NCBI RefSeq assembly: GCF_000966195.1
Contig: NZ_LAHL01000003.1
Span: 124,001-188,000 of the forward strand
Reading direction: 5' to 3'
DNA: 64,000 nucleotides
Source: Domibacillus robiginosus
GTDB taxonomy: Bacteria > Bacillota > Bacilli > Bacillales > Domibacillaceae
Shown: positions 16,249 through 24,272 of the stretch, piece by piece
Position numbering within the stretch: position 1 is the stretch's first letter
Layout: each line of letters starts with the position of its first letter
Position numbers and translations under genes: made by a program
Notes under the pieces: model-generated
Seen by the model: the letters and a program-made list of their open reading frames with translations, nothing else
Told to the model about the DNA's origin: nothing
Database searches by the model: none

Positions 16249-17187
16249 TTAGGCTCTCGCCCATCCGGCAATGGTTCCGATATCCGACGGCTTCGTGCGG
16301 CAGCACCCGCCAATGAGCCGGGCACCGCACTCAAACCAGTGGAGCGTATGCTGGCTGTACGCTTCCATATCCGGGGCACCGGACCATGTTTTTGTTTCAG
16401 CGTCATACACCTCGCCAAGGTTCGGGTATACCACAACAGGCTTTGTCGATTCGCGTTTGATTTCCTGGATCAGTTCCGGCATGTATTCCGGCGCTGTGCA
16501 GTTTACGCCGATCGCTGCAATCTGGGGAATAGATTCAAGCTCTCGTGCACAGTCTGCGATCCGTTCGCCGCTGCTAATGTGCTGTCCGTCTTTAGCGCTG
16601 AAGCTGATCCATGCATATGTCTCCGAGAATTCCTCCTGAAGCAGGCGGGCAAGTGCTCTTGCTTCAGCCAGATTCGGAATCGTTTCACAGGCAAGTAGGT
16701 CTGCGCCTGCTTCAATCAGCGCTTGAATGCGCGGACGATGGAATTCGATAAAAGCTTCTTCTGTCAGCTTGTAATCGCCCCGGTATTCAGAGCCGTCTGC
16801 TAAAAAAGCACCGTATGGTCCGACGGAGGCAGCGACAAGCGGCTTCGGCCGGCTCTCCTTATCAGCAAGTGACTGCCAGAATTCGTCCCGTGCTTCCGCA
16901 GCAATACGTACAGAGGCTTGAATGACCTGGATCGTCTCCTCTGCACCAAGGCCGTGCCGGGCAAAGCCGTCAATGGTCGCCTGGTAGCTTGCGGTAATGG
17001 CACAGTCCGCTCCTGCGTTGAAATAATCAAGATGCACCTGTTTAATCAGCTCGGGTGTTTCCATTAACACGCGCGCCGACCAGAGGCTGTCGTTCAGCTG
17101 GCAGCCGTGGCGCTCAAGCTCTGTGGCCATCGCACCGTCCAGCACGATAACGGGGAATTCTGTTAAAATCGATTGAATCGGGTTCAT
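16249..17187 (-). CDS. mmuM: Homocysteine S-methyltransferase
   Basis: A 312-residue cobalamin-independent enzyme that moves a methyl group from S-methylmethionine (or SAM) to homocysteine, giving methionine. The barrel starts VIVLDGAMATELERHG. The zinc site is formed by Cys in GVNCTAPE and the paired Cys in GGCCRTKP near the end. Length matches B. subtilis YbgG and E. coli MmuM. The ATG at 17187 overlaps the stop of the upstream binding-protein gene by one base, so the pair is translationally coupled. A longer ORF extension lies inside that gene and is rejected. Confidence 0.92.
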   Translation of the reverse strand: MNPIQSILTEFPVIVLDGAMATELERHGCQLNDSLWSARVLMETPELIKQVHLDYFNAGADCAITASYQATIDGFARHGLGAEETIQVIQASVRIAAEARDEFWQSLADKESRPKPLVAASVGPYGAFLADGSEYRGDYKLTEEAFIEFHRPRIQALIEAGADLLACETIPNLAEARALARLLQEEFSETYAWISFSAKDGQHISSGERIADCARELESIPQIAAIGVNCTAPEYMPELIQEIKRESTKPVVVYPNLGEVYDAETKTWSGAPDMEAYSQHTLHWFECGARLIGGCCRTKPSDIGTIAGWARA

Positions 17188-18020
17188 CAGGCTGCACCCT
17201 GCTCTGCCGCTTTTTGTAGAGCAGCTGTATCCGGTTCGCTGCCAATCCATTTTTCATAAATTTCAGCATACGTGCCGTTTTCGATAATCGTCTTCAACGC
17301 TGCGTCCAGGTCATCCGCGACTTCGCTGCCTTTCGGGAACATTAAACCGTAAAACTCGGAGCCGAATGTTTCCGGGTCTGTCAACGTGTTGTACTTCTCG
17401 TTCGGATTGTTTTTCATGTATTCCGTTACAACGGTATTATCGGCGACCGAGGCTTGAACCGCTCCATTTTTCATTGACATGATCGAAACGGCGTCACTTT
17501 CATATTTTTTTAAGTTCGGATTGTTCTGGCCCATTATCTTCTCAGCAGCGATCTGGCCTGTTGAGGCGTTCAGCACGCCAACCGCCATGTGTTTTAAATC
17601 ATTGGCGCTGTCCACTTTCGTCTCTTCCTTCGTCATAATCATATGAGTTGATTGATAGTAAGGAGATGAAAAGTCGAATGTTTCTTGGCGTTCACCGCTG
17701 ATGGTAATCGCACAAACAGCCAGATCAAGCTGTGCCTGGCGTGTGCTTTCAAAAAGGCCGTCCCAGCCCATGTTCTTAATCTCATATTCGTATCCGGCTT
17801 CGTCCATAACGGCATCTACAACGTCAATGTCAAAGCCGACAATTTCTCCTTTATCCATATACGTAAACGGGGCGTAGGCGGCATCTGTACCGACCACCAA
17901 TGTTTTCTTTTCCGTTTCGCTTCCGCCGCCGCTCGCTTCTTCCTGACTGCAGGCAGATGTGAAGGCAAGAACGGCTGTTAGCCCCAGAGCGACTGCTCCT
18001 TTTGATGTCCACTTTTTCAC
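17187..18020 (-). CDS. ABC-type amino acid-binding lipoprotein
   Basis: A 277-residue extracytoplasmic solute-binding protein (SBP family 3). The lipobox is LAFTSAC near residue 24. The ligand-binding fold shows VVGTDAAYAPFTYMDKGE, GFDIDVVDAV, and DFSSPYYQS. The GTG at 18020 is chosen because GGAGG lies eight bases upstream; the longer TTG extension includes that site. It is coupled to mmuM, so the ligand may be S-methylmethionine, methionine or a related amino acid (inferred from context). No permease or ATPase gene is in the operon; these may be shared from elsewhere. Confidence 0.85.
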   Translation of the reverse strand: MKKWTSKGAVALGLTAVLAFTSACSQEEASGGGSETEKKTLVVGTDAAYAPFTYMDKGEIVGFDIDVVDAVMDEAGYEYEIKNMGWDGLFESTRQAQLDLAVCAITISGERQETFDFSSPYYQSTHMIMTKEETKVDSANDLKHMAVGVLNASTGQIAAEKIMGQNNPNLKKYESDAVSIMSMKNGAVQASVADNTVVTEYMKNNPNEKYNTLTDPETFGSEFYGLMFPKGSEVADDLDAALKTIIENGTYAEIYEKWIGSEPDTAALQKAAEQGAA

Positions 18021-18064
18021 TGCTTGTTCCTCCAAATCTCTTTTATCTATTTACATTAGAGTTA

Positions 18065-18093
18065 ATCATACCTGAATACTAGGAATTTGACAA
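18065..18093 (-). promoter_or_regulatory. Sigma-A promoter of the binding protein-mmuM operon
   Basis: Reading the minus strand, TTGTCA (18093-18088) and TATGAT (18070-18065) are separated by 17 bases, 45 bases before the GTG start. No SAM riboswitch or T-box is visible between them and the gene. Confidence 0.68.
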
Positions 18094-18189
18094 AACAAAT
18101 TTTGAATTTTTTGATAAGAAAAAATAGGAGTGAAGACAATGGTCAATGAGGGAAAGATGAGAGGCAAGGAAGCCATTTGTGTTAAGAAT

Positions 18190-18218
18190 AAAAAAGACTG
18201 CCAGCACGGCAGTCTTTT
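18190..18218 (-). terminator. Terminator after the tyrosine phosphatase gene
   Basis: The stem GACTGCC / GGCAGTC with loop AGCAC is followed on the minus strand by six T. It lies just downstream of the phosphatase stop codon. Confidence 0.8.
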
Positions 18219-18224
18219 GGGAAG

Positions 18225-18692
18225 TCAGTTAAGCTTGTGGTCCGCGCGAATTTTTTCGAGCAGGGCAGCACAGCCGTCCAGCACAAGGTCATAGGTTTCC
18301 TGGAAGTCACCTGTGTAATACGGGTCCGGCACGTCTTTTTGATGCTCGGTTAAGTCGAGGAAACGGAGAATTTTCGGATGGTCCGGCTGGCCAAGCATAG
18401 TACGGATGTTGGTGATATTGCTTTCATCCATACCGATGATATAGTCAAACTTTTCAAAGTCGGCAGCGTCAAGCTGGCGGCCGGCAAGACCTTCTGAAGA
18501 GATGTTATATTCCTTCAGCTTGGCAAGTGTTCCTTTATGAGGAGGGGAGCCGATATGCCAGGAGCTTGTAGCTGCGGAATCAACTGCAATGCGGCCGTCC
18601 AATCCTTTCTTTTGAACAAGGTCACGAAACATGGCTTCGGCCATTGGCGACCGGCAAATGTTGCCGAGACAGACAAATAAAACGTGAATCAA
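18225..18692 (-). CDS. Low-molecular-weight protein tyrosine phosphatase
   Basis: A 155-residue LMW-PTP. The P-loop C-L-G-N-I-C-R-S sits at residues 8-15 (catalytic Cys8, Arg14), and the acid Asp is in DVPDPYY. Bacillus homologues (YfkJ, YwlE) dephosphorylate tyrosine or arginine residues; a stress role is known for YfkJ. The TTG at 18692 is chosen since AAAAAAGGAGTG stands eight bases upstream. The ATG at 18716 would place that ribosome site inside the gene. It may be co-transcribed with putR, which ends 32 bases upstream. Confidence 0.87.
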   Translation of the reverse strand: MIHVLFVCLGNICRSPMAEAMFRDLVQKKGLDGRIAVDSAATSSWHIGSPPHKGTLAKLKEYNISSEGLAGRQLDAADFEKFDYIIGMDESNITNIRTMLGQPDHPKILRFLDLTEHQKDVPDPYYTGDFQETYDLVLDGCAALLEKIRADHKLN

Positions 18693-18723
18693 TGCGTTCA
18701 CTCCTTTTTTGTTCATTATACCA

Positions 18724-19953
18724 TTAACGGAGATCCCGCTTCATCAGCTGTAAATCAATGTACAGCTGGCAGCGTGTATGAAAATCATCGAAATCAATCG
18801 ACGTCAGCTCATCGATTTGCCGGAGCCGGTACTTGAGTGTATTCGTATGAATAAACAGCTCTTCCGCTGTCGGCTTGATCCGGCAGTTGTTCAGTAAAAA
18901 TACCTCTACTGTCCGGAGCAGATCAGCGTGGCCGTCTGCATCCCGTTGACGGAGCGCAAGCAAATCTTCATTTACGTAATGCGTGCTTAAATGATACTGC
19001 GCAATCGTCTCCAAATAACGAAGAATGCCAAGGCGGCTGTATTCAGGTTCCATCTCGCTGCTGTCATGCAGAAAAGCAGCCGTACGGCATACTTCAAGAG
19101 CTTCAAGATAACTTTTTCTGAGCATAGCCATGGAAGAATACGCATTTCCAATACCGGAATAAAGCCCATGCTCCTGAAACTGACTTTTCACTGTTCGAAG
19201 GAGCAAACGGGCACTGGCCGGCAGCTCCTCCGATGGTCCGCCGAGCAGCACGGTGACTTGCAAATGATCAGTGAACACATGAGCCGGCTGGTCCAGCGTA
19301 TTCGCAAAAAGGGTGATCGTTTCATACAGGTCATCGATCATTTCTTCTTCGATCGAATCAAGCAAAAAAACCGTGACAATAAATGAAGAAGGCAGCGCAA
19401 TGTTTAATTGCGCCGCTTCCCATTTCATTTCGCTGTCCGTCCGGTACGATTGATGAATCAGCTTGCGAAAAAAATCATTTTTTCGTTCATTATGCCGCCG
19501 TGCCAGTCCTTCCTTTTTATGAAGCACCCTGCCGATATGAAATGAAACATCGTGCAGGAAACGAAGCTCCTGATCCGTTAGGAGAGGAGGTGTTTCCTGC
19601 ACCCAGATGTAGCCGAGGATTTGCTTTTTAAAACGCGCACTGACGACAACACGCTGATTCAGCCCAATTTCCTGCATTTCTTTTACCCGAAACGGCTCCT
19701 GCATTGATTTAAGCTGATCCACAATACCTTTATCCATAAACGTTTTCAAAATAGAGGTCGTCCAGCTTTTTGAAAAAATCGTCTGCTGATTGGCCTGATC
19801 AAACTGTTCAATGTAATAGGAGCTGTATGCTAAAAGAGAAAATCGATCGTTTTCAATGACAACCGGTTTTTTTAGCACACCACTGATCACATCGGTTATT
19901 TCGTTTAAGTCAGTCAATGAAAGAATTTTTTCAAGCGGCCGGGTTAAATCCAT
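18724..19953 (-). CDS. putR: PucR-family transcriptional activator of proline utilisation
   Basis: A 409-residue regulator. The N-terminal part (1-150) is GAF/sensor-like, with VVIENDRFSLLAYSS. The C-terminal PucR-type helix-turn-helix is in VEVFLLNNCRIKPTAEELFI followed by HTNTLKYRLRQIDEL. It ends the put operon exactly as PutR does in B. subtilis, where it activates putBCP in response to proline. Only 12 bases separate it from putP, so it is almost certainly transcribed with it, a positive loop. The symbol rests on both family and gene order. Confidence 0.88.
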   Translation of the reverse strand: MDLTRPLEKILSLTDLNEITDVISGVLKKPVVIENDRFSLLAYSSYYIEQFDQANQQTIFSKSWTTSILKTFMDKGIVDQLKSMQEPFRVKEMQEIGLNQRVVVSARFKKQILGYIWVQETPPLLTDQELRFLHDVSFHIGRVLHKKEGLARRHNERKNDFFRKLIHQSYRTDSEMKWEAAQLNIALPSSFIVTVFLLDSIEEEMIDDLYETITLFANTLDQPAHVFTDHLQVTVLLGGPSEELPASARLLLRTVKSQFQEHGLYSGIGNAYSSMAMLRKSYLEALEVCRTAAFLHDSSEMEPEYSRLGILRYLETIAQYHLSTHYVNEDLLALRQRDADGHADLLRTVEVFLLNNCRIKPTAEELFIHTNTLKYRLRQIDELTSIDFDDFHTRCQLYIDLQLMKRDLR

Positions 19954-19965
19954 GATGGACCCTCC

Positions 19966-21438
19966 TTATTTTGATTCGTTTAATGTTTTCTCAAATTCAT
20001 CAAATTGCCGGCTAGTTCCTTCCGATGGCTTTGTCAGCAGGCTGACCACCACGATCGCAAGCAAGCTTGCCGCAAAGCCAGGGATCATTTCATAAACGGT
20101 TTCCGCCATAGGCGTTTTCGTCCAGATGATGACAGTGACAGCCCCGACGATCATGCCGGCAAGCGCTCCCCAGTGGGTCATTCGCTTCCAATATAAGCTA
20201 AGCAGGATCGCTGGACCAAACGAAGAACCAAAGCCAGCCCATGCATAGCCGACTAGTGCCAGAATGGTGGCATTTTGCTCCCACGACAGGATCAGGGCGA
20301 CAATCGAGACAATTAAAACAGCCAGGCGGCCAAGGAAAACAAGTTCCCGGTCCGAAGCGTCACGACGGAAAAACGTCTTATATAAATCTTCTGTCAGTGA
20401 GCTTGATGTCACAAGCAGCTGTGATGAAATGGTACTCATAATGGCCGCTAAAATGGCGGAAATCAGGAAGCCGGTAATGATCGGGTGGAACAAAATATCG
20501 CCAAGCTCGATAAAAATCGTTTCCGGATCAGCAATTTCCATGTTATTGCTTGTATAATAAGCAAGCCCGACAAAGCCGGTGATCATAGCGCCGATAACAG
20601 AGAATACCATCCAGCTCATGCCGATGCGGCGTGCTTTTTTAATTTCCTTGACCGATGTAATGGCCATAAAGCGGACGATAATATGCGGCTGGCCGAAGTA
20701 GCCAAGGCCCCAGGCAAAAAGAGATACAATACCAACGAAGCTTGTCCCGGTAAAGATGTTTAAAAGAGCCGGGTCTACCGAGCGAACCGTATCAATTGAA
20801 GGACCGATCCCGCCGACATGCATAACTGTTACAAGCGGGACTAGTACAAGTGCCAGCACCATAATAATGCCCTGGACAAAGTCGGTCCAGCTAACCGCTA
20901 AAAATCCGCCGAACAGTGTATAAGCAATCACGACACCGGCGACGATCCACAGTCCGATATGGTAATCAAGTCCAAATGTACTTTCAAACAGAACACCGCC
21001 GGACACCATGCCGGAAGAAATATAAAAGGTAAAAAAGACGATAATCACAAGGCTGGAAACAAGACGGATCACTTTTGACCGGTCTTGAAACCGGTTTTCA
21101 AGGTACGCTGGAATCGTAATCGAATCTTCAGCAATTTCCGTGTACATGCGCAGGCGGGGAGCCACATACAGCCAGTTTGCCCAGGCGCCGAGCGTTAAAC
21201 CGATGGCGATCCAGGATGCGCTGATACCGCTTGCGTACATGGCACCGGGCAAGCCCATCATCAACCAGCCGCTCATATCCGAAGCGCCGGCAGAAAGAGC
21301 TGTAACAGCAGGACCGAGCCCGCGTCCGCCAAGCATATAATCGGATAAATTTGATGTTCGTTTGTATGCATACCAGCCGATTAAAAGCATTCCGGACATA
21401 TATACAACGATGGAAACAATCAAGGAAGTGTCGACCAA
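19966..21438 (-). CDS. putP: Sodium/proline symporter
   Basis: A 490-residue SSS-family transporter with about 12-13 membrane segments. The start VYMSGMLLIGWYAYKRT, the LSAGASDMSGWLMMGLPG loop and AWGLGYFGQPHIIVRFM are characteristic of PutP/OpuE, which import proline with Na+. It lies in the order putB-putC-putP-putR. A 172-base gap containing a hairpin separates it from putC, so its level may differ from that of the two enzymes. Confidence 0.93.
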   Translation of the reverse strand: MVDTSLIVSIVVYMSGMLLIGWYAYKRTSNLSDYMLGGRGLGPAVTALSAGASDMSGWLMMGLPGAMYASGISASWIAIGLTLGAWANWLYVAPRLRMYTEIAEDSITIPAYLENRFQDRSKVIRLVSSLVIIVFFTFYISSGMVSGGVLFESTFGLDYHIGLWIVAGVVIAYTLFGGFLAVSWTDFVQGIIMVLALVLVPLVTVMHVGGIGPSIDTVRSVDPALLNIFTGTSFVGIVSLFAWGLGYFGQPHIIVRFMAITSVKEIKKARRIGMSWMVFSVIGAMITGFVGLAYYTSNNMEIADPETIFIELGDILFHPIITGFLISAILAAIMSTISSQLLVTSSSLTEDLYKTFFRRDASDRELVFLGRLAVLIVSIVALILSWEQNATILALVGYAWAGFGSSFGPAILLSLYWKRMTHWGALAGMIVGAVTVIIWTKTPMAETVYEMIPGFAASLLAIVVVSLLTKPSEGTSRQFDEFEKTLNESK

Positions 21439-21558
21439 GTAAATCCCTTCTTTCTGTATAGAGTGATAATAAAGAAAAAGTAGGGCATCGTGTAATGGGA
21501 ATGAAGCATGATCGATTTCATACAGACTGCGCTCATAGAATCATTGTTTCTATTAAAC

Positions 21559-21606
21559 AGGAGGCGTCTCTTAAGCTGGTGATGGCAGCGTAAGAGACAG
21601 CCTCCT
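21559..21606. terminator. Large hairpin between putC and putP
   Basis: AGGAGGC plus TCTCTTA pairs with TAAGAGACAGCCTCCT around a 17-base loop. The T tract lies on the plus-strand side, where no gene needs it. For minus-strand put transcripts only GTTTAAT follows, so it is more likely a partial attenuator or mRNA processing and stability element than a full stop. Confidence 0.55.
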
Positions 21607-21610
21607 TTTT

Positions 21611-23161
21611 TTAAAGCATTTCTGATGTTGTTTTTGCCTGCATATGAAGCTGAAGGTAATCCGGGCCGCCCGCTTTGGAATCTGTACCGGACATGTTAAA
21701 GCCGCCAAATGGCTGGTAGCCGACAATGGCACCTGTACAGCCTCGGTTAAAGTACAGGTTGCCGACATGAAACTCCTCGCGTGCTTTTTCCATGTTAAAG
21801 CGGTTTTTCGTAATGACCGCACCCGTTAAGCCGTAGTCGGTGTTGTTGGCGATTTCGATTGCTTCATCAAAATCTTTTGCTTTCGCAAATGCCACGACCG
21901 GGCCAAAGATTTCTTCCTGCATCAAACGGGCATCTGGTGCTACATCAGCGACAATTGTCGGCTGAATAAAGTAACCGGTTTTGTTGTCGCCGCTTCCACC
22001 CGCCACAATGCGTCCTTCTTCTTCACCAATTTTAACATAACTCATTATTTTGTCATATGCCGATTGATCAATAACCGGTCCGACAAAATGGTTGTCAACG
22101 GGGTTGCCGACAGTCAGGTCATTCGTCAGTTTAATGGCTTTTTCGAGCACTTCATCGTATACGTCTTCTACGATAACGGCTCGGGAGCAGGCCGAGCATT
22201 TTTGGCCGGCAAAGCCGAAGGCGGACTGAACGATCGATTGGGCTGCGAGATCCAGGTCTGCTTCTTTATCGACGACGATGGTATCTTTGCCGCCCATTTC
22301 TGCAATCAGGCGCTTCATCCATTTTTGACCGTCACTGACTTTAGATGCCCGTTCAAAAATACGCAGGCCAACGTCACGTGAGCCGGTAAATGTAATAAAG
22401 CGGGTTTGTGGATGGTCAACAAGATAATCGCCAACCTCTGCACCGCTGCCCGGCACAAAGTTTACGACGCCCGGCGGCAGTCCTGCTTCTTCCAGCACCT
22501 CTACAAAACGCGCTGCTACAACAGGTGTGGTCGATGCCGGCTTGAGGAGGACTGTATTGCCTGTCACGATCGAAGCAACCGTTGTACCGGCCATGATTGC
22601 AAACGGGAAGTTCCAGGGAGAAATCACGATGCCGACACCGAGCGGAATGTAGCTGTACCGGTTGTACTCACCGGGACGGCTCAGAACCGGCGCACCATTT
22701 TTTAGCTCGAGCATTTGCCGCCCGTAATATTCCATAAAGTCAATCGCTTCTGCGGTATCAATATCCGCTTCGCGCCAAGGCTTGCCCGCTTCTTTTGTCA
22801 GAAGGGCAGAGAATTCATGGCGGCGTCTGCGGACGATGGCTGCGGCTTTAAACAGGACATCGGCCCGAATTTCAGGAGCGGTTTTTTTCCAAGTTTGGAA
22901 CGCCTCGGACGCTGCCTGCATCGCTTTTTCAGCAAGCGCCTGATCCGCTTTTGACACGGAGCCAATAACTTCGCCCTTGTCTGCCGGATTGTAGGAAACA
23001 ATCTTGTTTTCTGTTGTTACCTGTTCACCACCAATAATGAGCGGATAGTGTCTGCCAAGGCCGCTTTCTACGTGATCAAGTGCTGCTTTGTATGCGGCTT
23101 GGTTTGTTTCCTTTGAAAAATCAGTAAAGGGTTCGTGTTTGTATGGAATCATGTCATTCAC
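21611..23161 (-). CDS. putC: L-glutamate gamma-semialdehyde (P5C) dehydrogenase
   Basis: A 516-residue aldehyde dehydrogenase that oxidises pyrroline-5-carboxylate/glutamate semialdehyde to glutamate with NAD+. Visible motifs are [13 protein letters not shown] (cofactor site), the general-base Glu in [12 protein letters not shown], and the nucleophile in [13 protein letters not shown]. It is full length and only six bases from putB. RocA of arginine catabolism is the close paralogue, but the flanking putB and putP genes favour putC. Confidence 0.94.
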   Translation of the reverse strand: MNDMIPYKHEPFTDFSKETNQAAYKAALDHVESGLGRHYPLIIGGEQVTTENKIVSYNPADKGEVIGSVSKADQALAEKAMQAASEAFQTWKKTAPEIRADVLFKAAAIVRRRRHEFSALLTKEAGKPWREADIDTAEAIDFMEYYGRQMLELKNGAPVLSRPGEYNRYSYIPLGVGIVISPWNFPFAIMAGTTVASIVTGNTVLLKPASTTPVVAARFVEVLEEAGLPPGVVNFVPGSGAEVGDYLVDHPQTRFITFTGSRDVGLRIFERASKVSDGQKWMKRLIAEMGGKDTIVVDKEADLDLAAQSIVQSAFGFAGQKCSACSRAVIVEDVYDEVLEKAIKLTNDLTVGNPVDNHFVGPVIDQSAYDKIMSYVKIGEEEGRIVAGGSGDNKTGYFIQPTIVADVAPDARLMQEEIFGPVVAFAKAKDFDEAIEIANNTDYGLTGAVITKNRFNMEKAREEFHVGNLYFNRGCTGAIVGYQPFGGFNMSGTDSKAGGPDYLQLHMQAKTTSEML

Positions 23162-23167
23162 TCCTTT

Positions 23168-24085
23168 TTATTTTTTGGTTATGCCTTTAAAAGCAAAAGC
23201 GATATTCGCCGGCCGTTCGGCAAGCCGTCTCATAAAATAGCCGTACCAGTCTTTTCCATAGGGCACGTATACACGGACACGGTAGCCCTGTTTTACAAGT
23301 GCCTGCTGCAGGGAGGTACGCATACCGTACAGCATTTGAAATTCAAATTGCTCAAGCGGGATATTGTGCTTGCGCTGCATCGCTTTTGTAAATTCGATCA
23401 TGTTTTCGTCATGTGAGGCAATCGCTGTATAATTGCCAGCCAGCAGGCTTTGTTCGATGAGTTTCATATAGTTGGTGTCGACATCTGCTTTGTCGGGATA
23501 AGCGTGCTTCGGGCTTTCCTTGTAAGCTCCTTTCACAAGGCGAAGAAAAGGCTTGAGGCGGCTTAGTTCCTTCAGATCCTGCTCGGTCCGGTACAAATAA
23601 GCCTGGAGCACGGTGCTCACATTTTTGTATTGCTTTTTAAACTGCTTAAACAGGTCAATGGTCGCCTGGCAGCGAGTCACATCCTCCATATCAATGGTGA
23701 CCATAATATCGTATTTTTCCGCTTCGTCTAAAATTCGTGTCATATTCCGGGACACCAATCCCCGGTCAATATCAAGACCGAGCGATGTCATTTTTAAGGA
23801 AACGTGGGAATCAAGCCCTTCTTGGTGAATCATGCGGATCGTCTGGATGCATTCTTCCGTCCGCTCAGCCGCGACTTCGGGTGAATGGACAAATTCACCG
23901 AGATGATCGACGGTTACAGACAGGCCCTGTTCGTTTAACGCTTTAATACACGCAATAGAGCTGGCGAAGTCTGTACCGCCAATGATTTTGCCGGCCGCAA
24001 AGTGGCTGCCCCGGCTTTTCGCCAGATGATTTAACGCTTTATTTTTAGAAAGAAAAAGAAAGAAATCTCTCGTGACCGTTTCCAT
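23168..24085 (-). CDS. putB: Proline dehydrogenase
   Basis: A 305-residue monofunctional FAD proline dehydrogenase that oxidises proline to pyrroline-5-carboxylate and feeds electrons to the quinone pool. The barrel shows HVSLKMTSLGLDID, VTIDMEDVTR, RLVKGAYKESP and a C-terminal YVPYGKDWYGYFMRRLAERP (substrate-binding helix). The ATG at 24085 is chosen because TTAGGAGG is eight bases upstream; a GTG nine bases earlier lies on that site. It is the first gene of the put operon, divergent from recQ. Confidence 0.94.
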   Translation of the reverse strand: METVTRDFFLFLSKNKALNHLAKSRGSHFAAGKIIGGTDFASSIACIKALNEQGLSVTVDHLGEFVHSPEVAAERTEECIQTIRMIHQEGLDSHVSLKMTSLGLDIDRGLVSRNMTRILDEAEKYDIMVTIDMEDVTRCQATIDLFKQFKKQYKNVSTVLQAYLYRTEQDLKELSRLKPFLRLVKGAYKESPKHAYPDKADVDTNYMKLIEQSLLAGNYTAIASHDENMIEFTKAMQRKHNIPLEQFEFQMLYGMRTSLQQALVKQGYRVRVYVPYGKDWYGYFMRRLAERPANIAFAFKGITKK

Positions 24086-24123
24086 AAGAAGCACCTCCTA
24101 AATGGAATATAAAGCTTGTTACT

Positions 24124-24152
24124 AGTGTATGCGGGTTTCGTTTTTGGAACAA
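24124..24152 (-). promoter_or_regulatory. Candidate sigma-A promoter of the put operon
   Basis: On the minus strand TTGTTC (24152-24147) and TACACT (24129-24124) are separated by 17 bases, about 40 bases before the putB start. The weak -10 fits a gene needing an activator such as PutR. Confidence 0.5.
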
Positions 24153-24170
24153 TGTTCAGTAAAACCAAAA

Positions 24171-24185
24171 ATGTAAGCGCTTTAT
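24171..24185. promoter_or_regulatory. Candidate CcpA (cre) site upstream of putB
   Basis: ATGTAAGCGCTTTAT matches the cre consensus WTGNAANCGNWNNCW at all but one position. It is about 20 bases upstream of the putB -35, which is compatible with carbon catabolite control of proline degradation. Confidence 0.5.
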
Positions 24186-24206
24186 TGTTGGCGAGTGACA
24201 ATAAAG
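24180..24206. repeat. Inverted repeat between putB and recQ
   Basis: CTTTATTGT (24180-24188) and ACAATAAAG (24198-24206) are perfect nine-base arms with a nine-base spacer. They overlap the candidate cre and lie between the divergent promoters. A binding site for PutR or another dimer is possible; this is inference. Confidence 0.5.
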
Positions 24207-24219
24207 CGGATAGGCTTCT

Positions 24220-24246
24220 TTGTTTCTCGAGCATATGTGCTAAAAT
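24220..24246 (+). promoter_or_regulatory. Candidate sigma-A promoter of recQ
   Basis: TTGTTT (24220-24225) and TAAAAT (24241-24246) are separated by 15 bases, with a TG motif just before the -10. It lies 27 bases before the recQ start. Confidence 0.4.
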
Positions 24247-24272
24247 AAAAGAAAAAACAAAGAGGTGTTTGC

